Shown piece by piece: positions 52,466-60,808 of a stretch of DNA of 64,000 nucleotides. The DNA lies in assembly GCA_017540645.1 (NCBI GenBank), contig JAFYAQ010000023.1, positions 1-64,000 on the forward strand, in the 5' to 3' direction. This DNA is from Oscillospiraceae bacterium (GTDB lineage Bacteria; Bacillota; Clostridia; Oscillospirales; Oscillospiraceae). How positions within the stretch are numbered: position 1 is the stretch's first letter; every line of letters starts with the position of its first letter. The position numbers and the translations under genes were made by a program. Below the pieces are notes generated by a model that ran no database searches, was not told where the DNA came from, and was given only the letters and a program-made list of their open reading frames with translations.

Positions 52466-53236
52466 TTACGAGGCCTTGGGGGCCGGGGTGGCGTAGATGA
52501 TGGTATCCCACTCCAGGTTGTCCGCCTCATAGGTGGCCGGGTCGAAGAGGTTCTCGGTCAGGTAGGCGCTCTGGTAGGCGGGGATATAGATGGTCACATA
52601 GTCCTGCAGGCCGCCGAACTCGGCGATGATGGTGGCGTGGGTAGTGAAGTTGGGGCTGGCGCCCACCACCTTCACGATGCCGCTGCTGTCCACGGTGAGG
52701 ATCTTCTCATTGCTGCTGCGCCATGCCACGTTGGGGTTCTCCTGGGTGGGGAAGATGTTCACGTCCAGGTCGATCTGGATCTCGCCGGCGTTGGTCAGGG
52801 TCATATCGTCCTTCACCGCCTGGTTGAGGAAGGCGATGGCCATGCTCTCGATGGCGGGAGTGGGAGTGGCCACGGGCGTGGGCTCCGGCGAGGGGCTGGG
52901 AGTGGGCAGATCGGCGGCCATATAGGTGGCCTGGCCCACGTTGCCGCTGTCGGCGGGACGGGTGACGGCTGTGCCGCTGCCGCCGTTGCCCGAAAGCACC
53001 AGCACCAGCACGGCCAGGATCACCGCCAGGATCAGCACGCCGGCGAAAATATACTGCCAGCGGATATTCATGTCATAACGTTCGGACGCGGCGGTGTCGC
53101 CGGTGGCGGATGCCGTGGTGGGCGGGACGCGGCTCGGCTGATTGATCCGGGGCGCGCCGCACTTGGGGCAGCGGTTGCGCAGTCCCGAGTATTTGCAGCC
53201 GCAGCGGCGGCAGGTGATTTCAGGGATGACGCCCAT
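52466..53236 (-). CDS. Membrane-anchored protein with zinc ribbon and Big2-like domain
   Basis: 256 residues. N-terminal zinc ribbon CRRCGCKYSGLRNRCPKCG (about residues 9-27), a cytoplasmic linker, one membrane helix (about 60-82, YIFAGVLILAVILAVLVLVL), a Pro/Thr/Ser linker (PTPSPSPEPTP near 115), and an extracellular Big2-like domain (NVAWRSSNEKILTVDSSGIVKVVG). The N-in, C-out arrangement suggests an envelope protein that may hold a zinc site in the cytoplasm. No known function. ATG 53236 follows AAAGGAGG. It has its own promoter, and lies upstream of the tRNA gene. Confidence 0.75.
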   Translation of the reverse strand: MGVIPEITCRRCGCKYSGLRNRCPKCGAPRINQPSRVPPTTASATGDTAASERYDMNIRWQYIFAGVLILAVILAVLVLVLSGNGGSGTAVTRPADSGNVGQATYMAADLPTPSPSPEPTPVATPTPAIESMAIAFLNQAVKDDMTLTNAGEIQIDLDVNIFPTQENPNVAWRSSNEKILTVDSSGIVKVVGASPNFTTHATIIAEFGGLQDYVTIYIPAYQSAYLTENLFDPATYEADNLEWDTIIYATPAPKAS

Positions 53237-53302
53237 GAGAATGCCTCCTTTGTATCGTGAAAAACTACCGAAATGCCTATAGCAATCCACGGTAATATGG
53301 GC

Positions 53303-53331
53303 ATTTTACATTATTGGGCGTGTATTGTCAA
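53303..53331 (-). promoter_or_regulatory. Promoter of the zinc-ribbon protein gene
   Basis: Minus strand TTGACA (53326-53331), 17-base spacer, TAAAAT (53303-53308). Confidence 0.75.
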
Positions 53332-53399
53332 GTTTTCTGTTCCATTTCCTGTTTTTGAGCTTCGCCTGCCGTCGATCCGGAGGAAACAGCCCCTGATCA

Positions 53400-54710
53400 T
53401 CACATCGACAGGGTGCCGTTTTCGTCCTCCAGCAGGATCAGGATCTTCTCCTGCCGGCCGGTGACGGCGTTGAAATAGACCAGATAATGCTGGCCGTCGG
53501 GGTTTTCACAGATGAACTCCCGGCAGAACAGCTCCTCCGCTCCGGCGGTGGGGATCACCGCCAGACGCTCGGACAGCACCGTCAGCTCCTCCGGCAGGGA
53601 GGCGCGGAGGGCCCCGCTGTCCGTCTCGGGGGCGGGAAGCTGCCGCTTTTCGTGGGAGGTCAGGTATTCCCGGGCGTCAAAGCGCAGCAGGCTGCCGTCG
53701 TCCAGGGCCACCGTCACCTTCACCATGTCTGGGTAGCAGATGGTCTCCCCCTCCAGCGCGCAGAAGGTGACCGTCAGGGCCCCGTCCTGGGCCAGGTGGT
53801 AGCTTTCCTTCATGTTCCGGTAGCCGTGGTCCCAGAGGATGCGCTCCGCCGCCTCCGCCCCCTGCTCGATGCTCAGACTCTCCCGGCTGGGGATGCGGGA
53901 GACCAAGGCCTCGGTGATGAAGCCCCCCTGCCGGCTGACGCACACCGTGGCATCCCCCAGCCGCACCCGCCAGGCGGGGAGTTTGCCCTCCACGGCTCCC
54001 TCCACCTCCGCGGTATTGGACCGAACGCCCAGAAACCCGGCGGCGATCAGGGCCGCCTGCTCCTTGCCGATGGCTTCGGCGTTCCGGGTCATGCGGGGCG
54101 TCCGCTCCGCTACGGCGGAGGAAAAGGGCCCGTCATAAACCATGGTGGGCAGCTCCGGGAACTCCTGCTCCATGGCCAGGAAGCTGTCCGACAGGGCGGG
54201 GAGCTCCTCGCTCAGCCCGTCCGGGCTGACCAGCCCCGCCTGCACGTCCATCCGCAGGGAGCAGAGATTGTCCGACAGCACCGCCGCCGCGTCCCCCAGA
54301 GAGCGCAGATTCTCCCGCTCCTCCCGGCTCAGCTCCTCTCCGCCGCCGGCCTTTCGCAGCAGATAAGCCGTATAGTCCCCGGTCCGGGCCAGGAAGGCCG
54401 CCGTCTCCTCCAGCTCCTGGACCGGGAAGGACAGGTGGCTCAGCGCCGTGGAGGCGCTCAGGGCCCGGGCGTAGGCCTCCGCGCACAGGGCGGCGGTCAT
54501 GCCCCCGTCCAGGGCGTAGCGGCTTTTTTCCAGGGCCGCGTCCATGTTCTCCACCGCCTCGCACAACGCGGCGAAGGCGTACTCCCCCTGGTAGCGGACC
54601 GTCCGCTCGGCGTTTTGCGCCCGGCGATGCTCCGCCGTGCCCCAGATCCCCAGGCAGACCGCCGCCGCGGCCAGATAGGCGATGGCCCGGATCGCGCTTC
54701 TTTTCTTCAT
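53400..54710 (-). CDS. ypeB: Spore germination protein YpeB-like
   Basis: 436 residues. N-terminal membrane anchor (about 8-25, IRAIAYLAAAAVCLGIW), a helical N-terminal domain (about 40-190) and two to three C-terminal PepSY-like repeats (GKEQAALIAAGFLGV..., LSIEQGAEAAERILWDHGY..., GKPAW-like segments), the YpeB layout. YpeB is needed for the stability and placement of the cortex-lytic SleB in spores. SleB is not next to it, as it is in Bacillus. The SD (AAAAGGGG) lies in the 3' arm of a hairpin (54720-54751) just upstream. Sporulation-phase expression is expected but no sigma-G promoter was identified with confidence. Confidence 0.85.
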   Translation of the reverse strand: MKKRSAIRAIAYLAAAAVCLGIWGTAEHRRAQNAERTVRYQGEYAFAALCEAVENMDAALEKSRYALDGGMTAALCAEAYARALSASTALSHLSFPVQELEETAAFLARTGDYTAYLLRKAGGGEELSREERENLRSLGDAAAVLSDNLCSLRMDVQAGLVSPDGLSEELPALSDSFLAMEQEFPELPTMVYDGPFSSAVAERTPRMTRNAEAIGKEQAALIAAGFLGVRSNTAEVEGAVEGKLPAWRVRLGDATVCVSRQGGFITEALVSRIPSRESLSIEQGAEAAERILWDHGYRNMKESYHLAQDGALTVTFCALEGETICYPDMVKVTVALDDGSLLRFDAREYLTSHEKRQLPAPETDSGALRASLPEELTVLSERLAVIPTAGAEELFCREFICENPDGQHYLVYFNAVTGRQEKILILLEDENGTLSM

Positions 54711-54751
54711 AAAAAAACACCCCTTTTCCGTGAGTATGCGCGGAAAAGGGG
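54711..54751 (-). terminator. Terminator-like hairpin overlapping the ypeB ribosome binding site
   Basis: 11-bp stem (54720-54730 with 54741-54751) and a T7 run (54711-54717, minus strand) that directly precedes the ypeB ATG at 54710. It probably stops gltX transcription; the downstream arm also holds the ypeB Shine-Dalgarno. Confidence 0.7.
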
Positions 54752-54757
54752 TATATT

Positions 54758-54969
54758 ATTTATGGGATTTCATTGACAACGTCACAGACTTTGTCAATGA
54801 AAAGGCTGCGGCCCGCTGCAGCGCACTCGCTGCGCTCGCACGTTTGCGGGCCGAGAAGTATTTTCGCCGAGATACATGCTCCCGGCGAAAATTATTCAAT
54901 TTGTATTCGCCGTTGCGACGGCGAACTCTGCGAGGCTTTGTCTGCCATCCAATATATATTTATGGGATT
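54758..54969. repeat. Hairpin-rich intergenic element with 12-bp flanking direct repeats
   Basis: ATTTATGGGATT occurs at 54758-54769 and again at 54958-54969, 188 bases apart. Between them are four hairpins: TTTCATTGACAA/TTGTCAATGAAA (about 54768-54803), GGCCCGC/GCGGGCC (about 54812-54852), ATTTTCGCCG/CGGCGAAAAT (about 54860-54892) and TTCGCCGT/ACGGCGAA (about 54905-54924). The base composition is unlike the flanking genes. No ORF of note. The second repeat overlaps the gltX stop codon. Confidence 0.55.
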
Positions 54970-56440
54970 ATTCCTCCAGTTTGGCAAGACCCGCGTCCAT
55001 GCGGCGCAGCGTCTCCTCCCGGCCCAGGATGTGGCAGATCTCCACCGCGCCGCCGGGGGTGACGGCCCGGCCGCTGACGGCGATGCGCACCGGCCACATG
55101 ACCTTGGCGTTCTTCACGCCCAGCTCCTCGGCCGCGTCCACCAGGCAGTCGCGGATGGCGTCCTCGGTCCAGTCCGGCAGGGCGGCCAGCCGGGGCCGCA
55201 TCAGGCCCAGCATCTCCTTTGCCACCGTCTGGTCGCACTTGGATTTCTTGTGGACGTACAGCTCGGTGGAGTAGTCGGGGAGCGCGTCGAAGAAGTCCAG
55301 CTTCTCGGGGATGTCCGAGAGCTTTTCCGTCCGCTGCTGCAGAATGGCGGCGATGAGAGCCGGGTCCAGGGCCGGATTCTTCACGGCCTTGCGGATCCAG
55401 GGCTCGGCCGCGGCGGCGAAGGCGGCGGGCTCCATGGCCTTGATATACTCGGTGTTGAAGTAGGTCAGCTTCTCCTTGTCGAAGATGGCCGGGGACTTGG
55501 AGATGCGGCGGATATCGAAGGCCTCCGCCAGCTCCCGGATGGTGAACATCTCCCGCTCGCCCTCCGGGGACCAGCCCAGCAGGGCCACATAGTTCACCAC
55601 GGCCTCGGTCAGGTAGCCCTCGGCGATCAGATCCTCGTAGGAGGGGTCCCCGTGGCGCTTGGACATCTTGTTCTGGGCGTCCCGCATGACCGGGGAGCAG
55701 TGGACGTAGCGGGGGACCTCCCAGCCCAGGGCCCGGTAGAGCAGGTCGTACTTGGGGGCGCTGCTGAGATACTCGCTGCCCCGGACCACGTGGGTGATGC
55801 CCATCAGATGGTCGTCGATCACGTTGGCGAAGTTATAGGTGGGCAGGCCGTCCCGCTTGATGAGCACCTGGTCGTCCAGATCCGCGTTGGGCACGGTGAT
55901 ATCCCCGAAGATCTCGTCGTGGAAGGTGGTCTCGCCCTCCCGGGGGATCTTCTGGCGGATGACCCAGGGCATCCCGGCCTCCAGATTCTTTTGGACCTCC
56001 TCCGGGCTCAGATTCCGGCAGGGGTCTTCCCGGCGGGAGAAGTCCCCGCTGTCTTCCTCGCTCTCGGTCTTCTCACAGAAGCAGTAATAGGCGCTGCCCC
56101 GCTCCACCAGCAGCTTGGCGTAGGGCAGATAGGTGTCCCGGCGCTGGGTCTGGATGTAGGGGCCCACCGGGCCGCCCACGTCCGGGCCCTCGTCATGGTC
56201 CAGCCCGCAGTCCCGCAGGGTCTTGTAGATCACCTCCACGGCGCCCTCCACCTGCCGGTTCTGGTCCGTGTCCTCGATGCGCAGCAGGAACTTGCCCCCG
56301 GCGTGCCGGGCGATGCACCAGGTATAGAGCGCGGTGCGCAGATTGCCCACGTGCATGTAGCCCGTGGGGCTGGGGGCAAAGCGGGTGCGGACCTCGCCCC
56401 GGGGGATGCGCCGCTCCATTTCCTCAAACCATGTATTCAT
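54968..56440 (-). CDS. gltX: Glutamyl-tRNA synthetase
   Basis: Class I synthetase charging tRNA-Glu. 490 residues with the HIGH-type RFAPSPTGYMHVGNLRTALY (about 22-41), the KMSKRHGD loop (about 257) and the conserved WAPEG-like ALLGWSPEGEREMF. The C-terminal half is the all-alpha anticodon domain. ATG 56440; promoter at 56471-56499 overlaps that of the divergent wecA-like gene. Together with the T-box Tyr leader it is one of the few translation genes here. Confidence 0.96.
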   Translation of the reverse strand: MNTWFEEMERRIPRGEVRTRFAPSPTGYMHVGNLRTALYTWCIARHAGGKFLLRIEDTDQNRQVEGAVEVIYKTLRDCGLDHDEGPDVGGPVGPYIQTQRRDTYLPYAKLLVERGSAYYCFCEKTESEEDSGDFSRREDPCRNLSPEEVQKNLEAGMPWVIRQKIPREGETTFHDEIFGDITVPNADLDDQVLIKRDGLPTYNFANVIDDHLMGITHVVRGSEYLSSAPKYDLLYRALGWEVPRYVHCSPVMRDAQNKMSKRHGDPSYEDLIAEGYLTEAVVNYVALLGWSPEGEREMFTIRELAEAFDIRRISKSPAIFDKEKLTYFNTEYIKAMEPAAFAAAAEPWIRKAVKNPALDPALIAAILQQRTEKLSDIPEKLDFFDALPDYSTELYVHKKSKCDQTVAKEMLGLMRPRLAALPDWTEDAIRDCLVDAAEELGVKNAKVMWPVRIAVSGRAVTPGGAVEICHILGREETLRRMDAGLAKLEE

Positions 56441-56470
56441 ATCTTGGATCCTCCCGAAAAAACTGCCCTC

Positions 56471-56499
56471 ATATTAATTGGATTCGGCTGTATTGTCAA
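56471..56499 (-). promoter_or_regulatory. gltX: Promoter of gltX
   Basis: Minus strand TTGACA (56494-56499), 17-base spacer, TAATAT (56471-56476). Its -35 shares five bases with the plus-strand -35 at 56493-56498. Confidence 0.65.
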
Positions 56500-56521
56500 G
56501 GGCCGGGGGAGGTGATATAAT
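56493..56521 (+). promoter_or_regulatory. Promoter of the wecA/tagO-like gene
   Basis: TTGTCA (56493-56498), 17-base spacer, TATAAT (56516-56521). Confidence 0.7.
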
Positions 56522-56566
56522 TGTATATTCCTTCATTTGTTTTCTTAGGAAAGGCTGACTTCTCTC

Positions 56567-57667
56567 ATGTTCCTTGCTATGCGGCTTCGGCTGCGAGTCT
56601 TCTGCGCGCTGCTCCTGGCCGGAGCGGTGGTGGCGCTCTCGGTGCCCGCGGTGCGGGCGCTGGCCATGCGCGTGGGCGCGGTGGACCGGCCGGACAAATC
56701 CCGGCGGGTGAATACCGTGCCGGTGCCCCGGCTGGGCGGCCTGGCCATCTTTTTGGGCTTTCTGGGGGGCGTGCTGGCCTTCGCGGATCTGCCCGGAAGC
56801 GTGGAGGGCATCCTGCTGGGCAGCGTTTTGATCGTGCTGCTGGGCACGGCGGACGACATCCTGGACCTGAAGCCCTGGATCAAGCTGCTCGTCCAGACGC
56901 TGGCGGCGGGCATCGCCGTGGCCTCCGGCGTGGAGATCCGCATCCTGACCAATCCCGGGGTGCTGGACGGGGTCATCCCCCTGGGGAGCCTGTCGGTCCC
57001 CCTCACCCTGCTGTGGATCGTGGGCATCACCAACGCATTGAATCTGCTGGACGGGCTGGACGGCCTGGCCGCCGGGGTGGCGGGCATCGGCTGCGCGTCC
57101 ATGCTGGTGGTGTCCCTGTTTCTGCCGGAGGTCTCCGACGTGTCCGTGCTGCTGGGCGCCCTGGGCGGGGCCTGTCTGGGCTTTTTGCCCTATAACCGGA
57201 ACCCGGCCTCCATCTTCATGGGGGACAGCGGCTCCCTGCTGCTGGGCTATGTGCTGTCCACCGTATCGGTGCTGGGTCTGCTGAAAATGTACACCGTGGT
57301 GACCTTTACGGTGCCGCTGCTGGTGCTGGCCCTGCCGTTGTCGGACACGGTGTTCGCCGTGGTCCGCCGCCTGCTCCGCAAAGAGAGCCCTCTGCAGGCG
57401 GATATGGGCCACATCCACCACCGGCTGCTGGCCATGGGCCTGAGCCAGAAGCAGGCGGTATGGCTCCTGTACGGGGTCAGCGTGCTCATGGGTCTGGGCG
57501 CGGTGCTGCTGGCCGCCCACGCCTCGGTGCGCTTCTGGCTGCTGCTGGGGGCCATGGCGGCGGTGCTGGCCCTCTGTTCCGCCGCCATGTTCCGGCGGAA
57601 AAAAAGACCCGCCCCTACAAAAACAGATACGCCCCCATGGCGATCAGATAATCCCCCTCGCCGCTGA
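56567..57667 (+). CDS. tagO: Undecaprenyl-phosphate N-acetylglucosaminyl-1-phosphate transferase-like (WecA/TagO, MraY family)
   Basis: Transfers a sugar-1-phosphate onto undecaprenyl phosphate, the first step of wall teichoic acid or other surface glycans. 366 residues with about ten membrane helices. Motifs: VPRLGG near the N-terminus, [16 protein letters not shown] (DD at about 96), [15 protein letters not shown] (about 155) and the cytoplasmic MGHIHHRLL (about 282). The C-terminal tail is basic. ATG 56567 follows AGGAAAGG at a long spacing; ATG 56579 is an alternative. The 3' end overlaps by about 53 bases the convergent proline-rich small gene. Substrate sugar is inferred from the family. 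Confidence 0.88.
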   Translation: MFLAMRLRLRVFCALLLAGAVVALSVPAVRALAMRVGAVDRPDKSRRVNTVPVPRLGGLAIFLGFLGGVLAFADLPGSVEGILLGSVLIVLLGTADDILDLKPWIKLLVQTLAAGIAVASGVEIRILTNPGVLDGVIPLGSLSVPLTLLWIVGITNALNLLDGLDGLAAGVAGIGCASMLVVSLFLPEVSDVSVLLGALGGACLGFLPYNRNPASIFMGDSGSLLLGYVLSTVSVLGLLKMYTVVTFTVPLLVLALPLSDTVFAVVRRLLRKESPLQADMGHIHHRLLAMGLSQKQAVWLLYGVSVLMGLGAVLLAAHASVRFWLLLGAMAAVLALCSAAMFRRKKRPAPTKTDTPPWRSDNPPRR

Positions 57668-57902
57668 GGCGGTATAAAAGCCACAATATCCCCAGCACCA
57701 GCCAGTCCTCCCGCCGGAGGCTCCCGGGGTCGAAGCGCCGCAGTAGCGCGTCCAGAGCGCCGCCGATCCCCGCCGTGGGCGGCGGTGGCGGCGGTGGGGG
57801 CGAAGGGACCGGCGGGGGAGGGGGCGGCGGGATCGGCCGCTCCTCGTCGGTGCTGATCCGCTCCACCCGCCCCGTATTTCCGTGATAGCGCTTATAGGCC
57901 AT
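57615..57902 (-). CDS. Small proline-rich protein, third gene of a tiny operon
   Basis: 95 residues, function not recognised. N-terminus [18 protein letters not shown], then a run of prolines (about 24-42), a short helical stretch ([12 protein letters not shown]) and a hydrophobic C-terminal segment ([26 protein letters not shown]) that could be a membrane anchor. Supported as a gene by GGGGAGGGACGGCC before its ATG and by an 11-base overlap with the upstream small gene. Its end overlaps the convergent wecA-like gene by 53 bases. Confidence 0.65.
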   Translation of the reverse strand: MAYKRYHGNTGRVERISTDEERPIPPPPPPPVPSPPPPPPPPTAGIGGALDALLRRFDPGSLRREDWLVLGILWLLYRLSGEGDYLIAMGAYLFL

Positions 57903-58170
57903 GGCCGTCCCTCCCCAGCAGAGAGCCGGAGAGGCGCACCGCCCGGGCCGTGTTCAGGGCCCGAGCCAGTCTCTGGCGGCGTTCCTCCCCCAGATAGGGC
58001 CCCAGCAGGTCGGCCAGGGGATGGCCGCCCCGGAGGCCCTTCATCCACTCCGGCAGCGCAGCCGCCGGGGAAGGCGCTTCCGGCGCCGCCCCGCCCATAA
58101 GCTCCTGGGCCATGTGGGAGAGCTTCTCCATGGCGGAGGGGTCGGAGAGGATCTTCTGGATCTCATCCAT
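57892..58170 (-). CDS. Small unknown protein, second gene of a tiny operon
   Basis: 92 residues, function not recognised: MDEIQKILSDPSAMEKLSHMAQELMGG, an Ala/Pro-rich linker, then WMKGLRGGHPLADLLGPYLGEERRQRLARALNTARA, which looks helical, ending LLGRDGHGL. Overlaps the previous small gene by eight bases and the next by eleven. The SD is weak. The overlap pattern argues for a real three-gene transcript. Confidence 0.65.
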   Translation of the reverse strand: MDEIQKILSDPSAMEKLSHMAQELMGGAAPEAPSPAAALPEWMKGLRGGHPLADLLGPYLGEERRQRLARALNTARAVRLSGSLLGRDGHGL

Positions 58171-58402
58171 GGCCCATCCGTCCCAGCCGCTCCGCCACCG
58201 CCCGGCCCTCCGGCGTGCTGAGCAGCGCGGTCAGCGCCTTTTGCAGCGCGGCGGCGTCTCCGCTCCGGACCGCCTGCTGCAACGCGGCGGCCGCCGCGCT
58301 GTCCCCCAGCCGCCGGGCCTCCGGCGTCTGGGCCAGGGAGCGCAGGGCCTCTCCCTCCCGGCCGGAGAGCAGCCGCTCCCCCTGTTCCCGGAATCTGTCC
58401 AT
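58163..58402 (-). CDS. Small unknown protein, first gene of a tiny operon
   Basis: 79 residues, all helical by composition: MDRFREQGERLLSGREGEALRSLAQTPEARRLG, LQQAVRSGDAAALQKALTALLSTPEGRAVAERLG. AGGTGGG lies just upstream of the ATG. It is divergent from the phosphoesterase gene. The next gene product carries a similar PSAMEKLSHMA pattern (xxPEAxxL), so the two may be distant relatives. Sporulation or wall association is possible but unsupported. Confidence 0.65.
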   Translation of the reverse strand: MDRFREQGERLLSGREGEALRSLAQTPEARRLGDSAAAAALQQAVRSGDAAALQKALTALLSTPEGRAVAERLGRMGHG

Positions 58403-58485
58403 AAAAACCCACCTCCGCTACAGTATATGCGGAGAAGCCCCGGAGGGAAACTGCCGGGAGATAAAGCAATGCAGGAGGCGCTGCC

Positions 58486-58950
58486 ATGACGCGTATCGCC
58501 GTCTTTACCGACTCCCACGGGGACACGGAGCCCATGATGGCCGTGATCCGGGAGCAGAAACCGGATATGGTGCTGCATCTGGGGGACTATGCCCGGGACG
58601 CCGAGGAGCTGTGCCGGGCATTCCCCGCCTTGGACATCCGCTATGTCCGGGGCAACTGCGATTACGGCAGCGACGCGCCGGAGGTGCTGACCCCCGTTGT
58701 GGACCGGGTGCGGATCTTCATGACCCATGGGCACCGCTATCAGGTGAAATTCACCCTCTATTCCCTGGCCGGCGCCGCCTCCTTTTCCGGGGCGCAGCTG
58801 GCTCTGTTCGGCCACACCCACGAGAGCGAGTTCCGGCGCGTGGGGGATGTGAGCCTTTTCAACCCCGGGGCCGCCGGCGCAGGCGGACACCGCTGGGGCC
58901 TTGTCACGGTGGAAGGAGAGAAATTCCAATGTCAGATCTTGGAGCTTTGA
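58486..58950 (+). CDS. Metallophosphoesterase, YfcE/MJ0936 type
   Basis: 154 residues of the calcineurin-like phosphodiesterase family. Metal ligands in order: D9-x-H11 (FTDSHGD), G33-D34 (HLGDYA), G56-N57-x-D59 (RGNCDYG), H81-G-H83, and G109-H-T-H112 (FGHTHESEF). The short length matches YfcE-like phosphodiesterases that act on small cyclic or nucleoside phosphates; the actual substrate is unknown. AGGAGG precedes the ATG. Its end overlaps the next gene by 22 bases. Confidence 0.9.
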   Translation: MTRIAVFTDSHGDTEPMMAVIREQKPDMVLHLGDYARDAEELCRAFPALDIRYVRGNCDYGSDAPEVLTPVVDRVRIFMTHGHRYQVKFTLYSLAGAASFSGAQLALFGHTHESEFRRVGDVSLFNPGAAGAGGHRWGLVTVEGEKFQCQILEL

Positions 58951-59651
58951 AAACGGCGCTGGTGACCGGCGGCAGCCGGGGCATCGGTGCGGCCATCTGC
59001 CGCTGCCTCGCCCGGGACGGCTGGCGGGTGCTGGTGGGCTACTACCGCTCGGAGGCCCGGGCTCTGGCCCTGGCCCGGGAGATCGGGGGGGAGGCCCTGG
59101 GGGCGGACGTATCGGACCCCGGACAGGCCCAGGCCATGGTGGACGCCGCCGGAGAGATCGATCTGCTGGTCTGCTGCGCCGGGGCGGCGCTCCCGGCCCA
59201 GATCCAGGATATCGGCGACGAGGCCTGGCGCGAGCTTTTCGCGCTGAACACGGACGGGGCCTTTTACTGCGTGCGCGCCGCGGTGCCGGGGATGATCCGG
59301 CGGCGGCGGGGCTGCATCCTGTTCATCAGCTCGGTCTGTGGGGTGTACGGCAGCTCCTGCGAGTCGGCCTACGCCGCCACCAAGGGGGCGCTGAACAGCC
59401 TGACTCTCTCCCTTTATAAGGAGCTGGGCCCCTCCGGCATCCGGGTCAACGCCATCGCCCCCGGCTTTATCGACACGGACATGGCCGCCGCCTACTCCCC
59501 GGAGGAGAAGGCCGCCATTGCCGCGGACACCCCCCTGGGGCGGCTGGGCCGGCCGGAGGACGTGGCAGAGCTGGCCGCGTTCCTGGCATCAAGCAGAGCC
59601 GGCTTCATCACCGGCCAGATCATCGGCTGCGACGGAGGATTCCGCCTTTGA
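58929..59651 (+). CDS. Short-chain dehydrogenase/reductase, FabG-like
   Basis: 240 residues. NAD(P)-binding TGGSRGIG (13-20), catalytic SSVCGVYGSSCESAYAATKGA with Ser, Tyr and Lys in the S...YxxxK arrangement, and the C-terminal ITGQIIGCDGGF usual in 3-oxoacyl-ACP reductases. Could be FabG or an SDR for another alcohol. Start ATG 58929 lies inside the end of the phosphoesterase gene; AAGGAGAG precedes it. The TGA stop overlaps the TTG start of the acyltransferase. Confidence 0.85.
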   Translation: MSDLGALKTALVTGGSRGIGAAICRCLARDGWRVLVGYYRSEARALALAREIGGEALGADVSDPGQAQAMVDAAGEIDLLVCCAGAALPAQIQDIGDEAWRELFALNTDGAFYCVRAAVPGMIRRRRGCILFISSVCGVYGSSCESAYAATKGALNSLTLSLYKELGPSGIRVNAIAPGFIDTDMAAAYSPEEKAAIAADTPLGRLGRPEDVAELAAFLASSRAGFITGQIIGCDGGFRL

Positions 59652-60808
59652 ACGATCTTCGGGAGAGACGCTACATAGCCGCGGCGGACCTGCTGCGGAT
59701 CTTCTGCGTGGGCGGCGTGGCCTGGTTCCACATCTGGCAGCAGAGCTGGCTGGACCCGGGCTTTGCCGTCGCCGGAGTCTGGGTAGATATGTCCCGCCTG
59801 GTGCGCCGGGGCTACATGCTGGTGGATCTGATGCTGCTGCTGTCCGGCTTTCTGCTGTACTGGCCGGAGGCCCTGCGGGCCAGGGAGGGGCGGCCCTTTT
59901 CCCCGGCGGCGGGCTTTTACCGCCGAAGAGCGGCCCGCATCCTGCCCAGCTACCTGTTTGCCATCCTGGCGGCGGCGGCGGTCTGCCTTTTCTCCGGGCC
60001 CGTCCCCGGGAGCCCGCCCCTGTGGCAGGATCTGCTCACCCACCTGAGCTTCACCACCACCTTCACCCGGCCCACCTATCTGTGGACCAATCTGAACGGC
60101 GTGCTGTGGACCCTGGCGGTAGAGGTGCAGTTTTATCTGCTCTTCCCCCTGATCGGGCGGCTGTTCCGCCGCTCCCCGGTGCCCGTCTGGGCCTTCATGA
60201 CGGCCCTGGCCCTGTTCTGCCGGGGGCTGGTCAGCCGCTTCGCCGACCCCACCATGTTCTTCAACCAGCTGCCGTGCATGCTGGATCTGTACGCCTTCGG
60301 GATGATGACGGCCCATCTGCTCTCCCTGCGGAAGAAAGGGGAGGGCTCCCGGCGGCAGAAGCTTGTCTGGGCTCTGGTCTCGGTCCTGGCCCTGCTGGGC
60401 ATTCTGGAGGTGCTGTGGCAGCAGCACCCGGTGGACGGGCGGGATCTGCAGCTCCTGCAGCTGTACTGGCGGCTGCCTCTGGCGGTGCTGGGCAGCGTGT
60501 ACCTCTATGCCGGAGGCTGCTGGGGCGCGAGAATCAGCCGCGCCGTGGGCAATCCCCCGGTCCGCTTCCTGGCCGGGATCAGCTATAACTTCTATATCTG
60601 GCATCAGTATCTGGCCGTGAAGCTCAAGGAGCTGCACCTGCCCCCCTATACCGCCCCGGAGCTGCCTCAGATGACGGAGGGCCTGGGCTGGCAGCGGCTC
60701 TACAACTTCTATTGCTGGGCCGCCGCCCTGCTGGCCGCCGTGCTGGCCACCTATCTGATCGAAAAGCCCGCGGCCCAGCTCCTGGGAAAGAGGAGGAAAC
60801 GCCCATGA
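59648..60808 (+). CDS. Acyltransferase family 3 membrane protein (OafA/YrhL-like)
   Basis: 386 residues with about ten membrane helices. The N-terminus has RRYIAAADLLRIFCVGGVAWFHIWQ, the conserved His region of the family, then VDLMLLLSGFLLYW, YRRRAARILPSYLFAI and NGVLWTLAVEVQFYLLFPL. Members O-acetylate or acylate surface sugars or peptidoglycan. Start is TTG 59648, overlapping the TGA of the SDR gene, with GGAGG eight bases before it. The stop overlaps the tadA start (ATGA). The operon context does not reveal the acceptor. Confidence 0.88.
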   Translation: MNDLRERRYIAAADLLRIFCVGGVAWFHIWQQSWLDPGFAVAGVWVDMSRLVRRGYMLVDLMLLLSGFLLYWPEALRAREGRPFSPAAGFYRRRAARILPSYLFAILAAAAVCLFSGPVPGSPPLWQDLLTHLSFTTTFTRPTYLWTNLNGVLWTLAVEVQFYLLFPLIGRLFRRSPVPVWAFMTALALFCRGLVSRFADPTMFFNQLPCMLDLYAFGMMTAHLLSLRKKGEGSRRQKLVWALVSVLALLGILEVLWQQHPVDGRDLQLLQLYWRLPLAVLGSVYLYAGGCWGARISRAVGNPPVRFLAGISYNFYIWHQYLAVKLKELHLPPYTAPELPQMTEGLGWQRLYNFYCWAAALLAAVLATYLIEKPAAQLLGKRRKRP

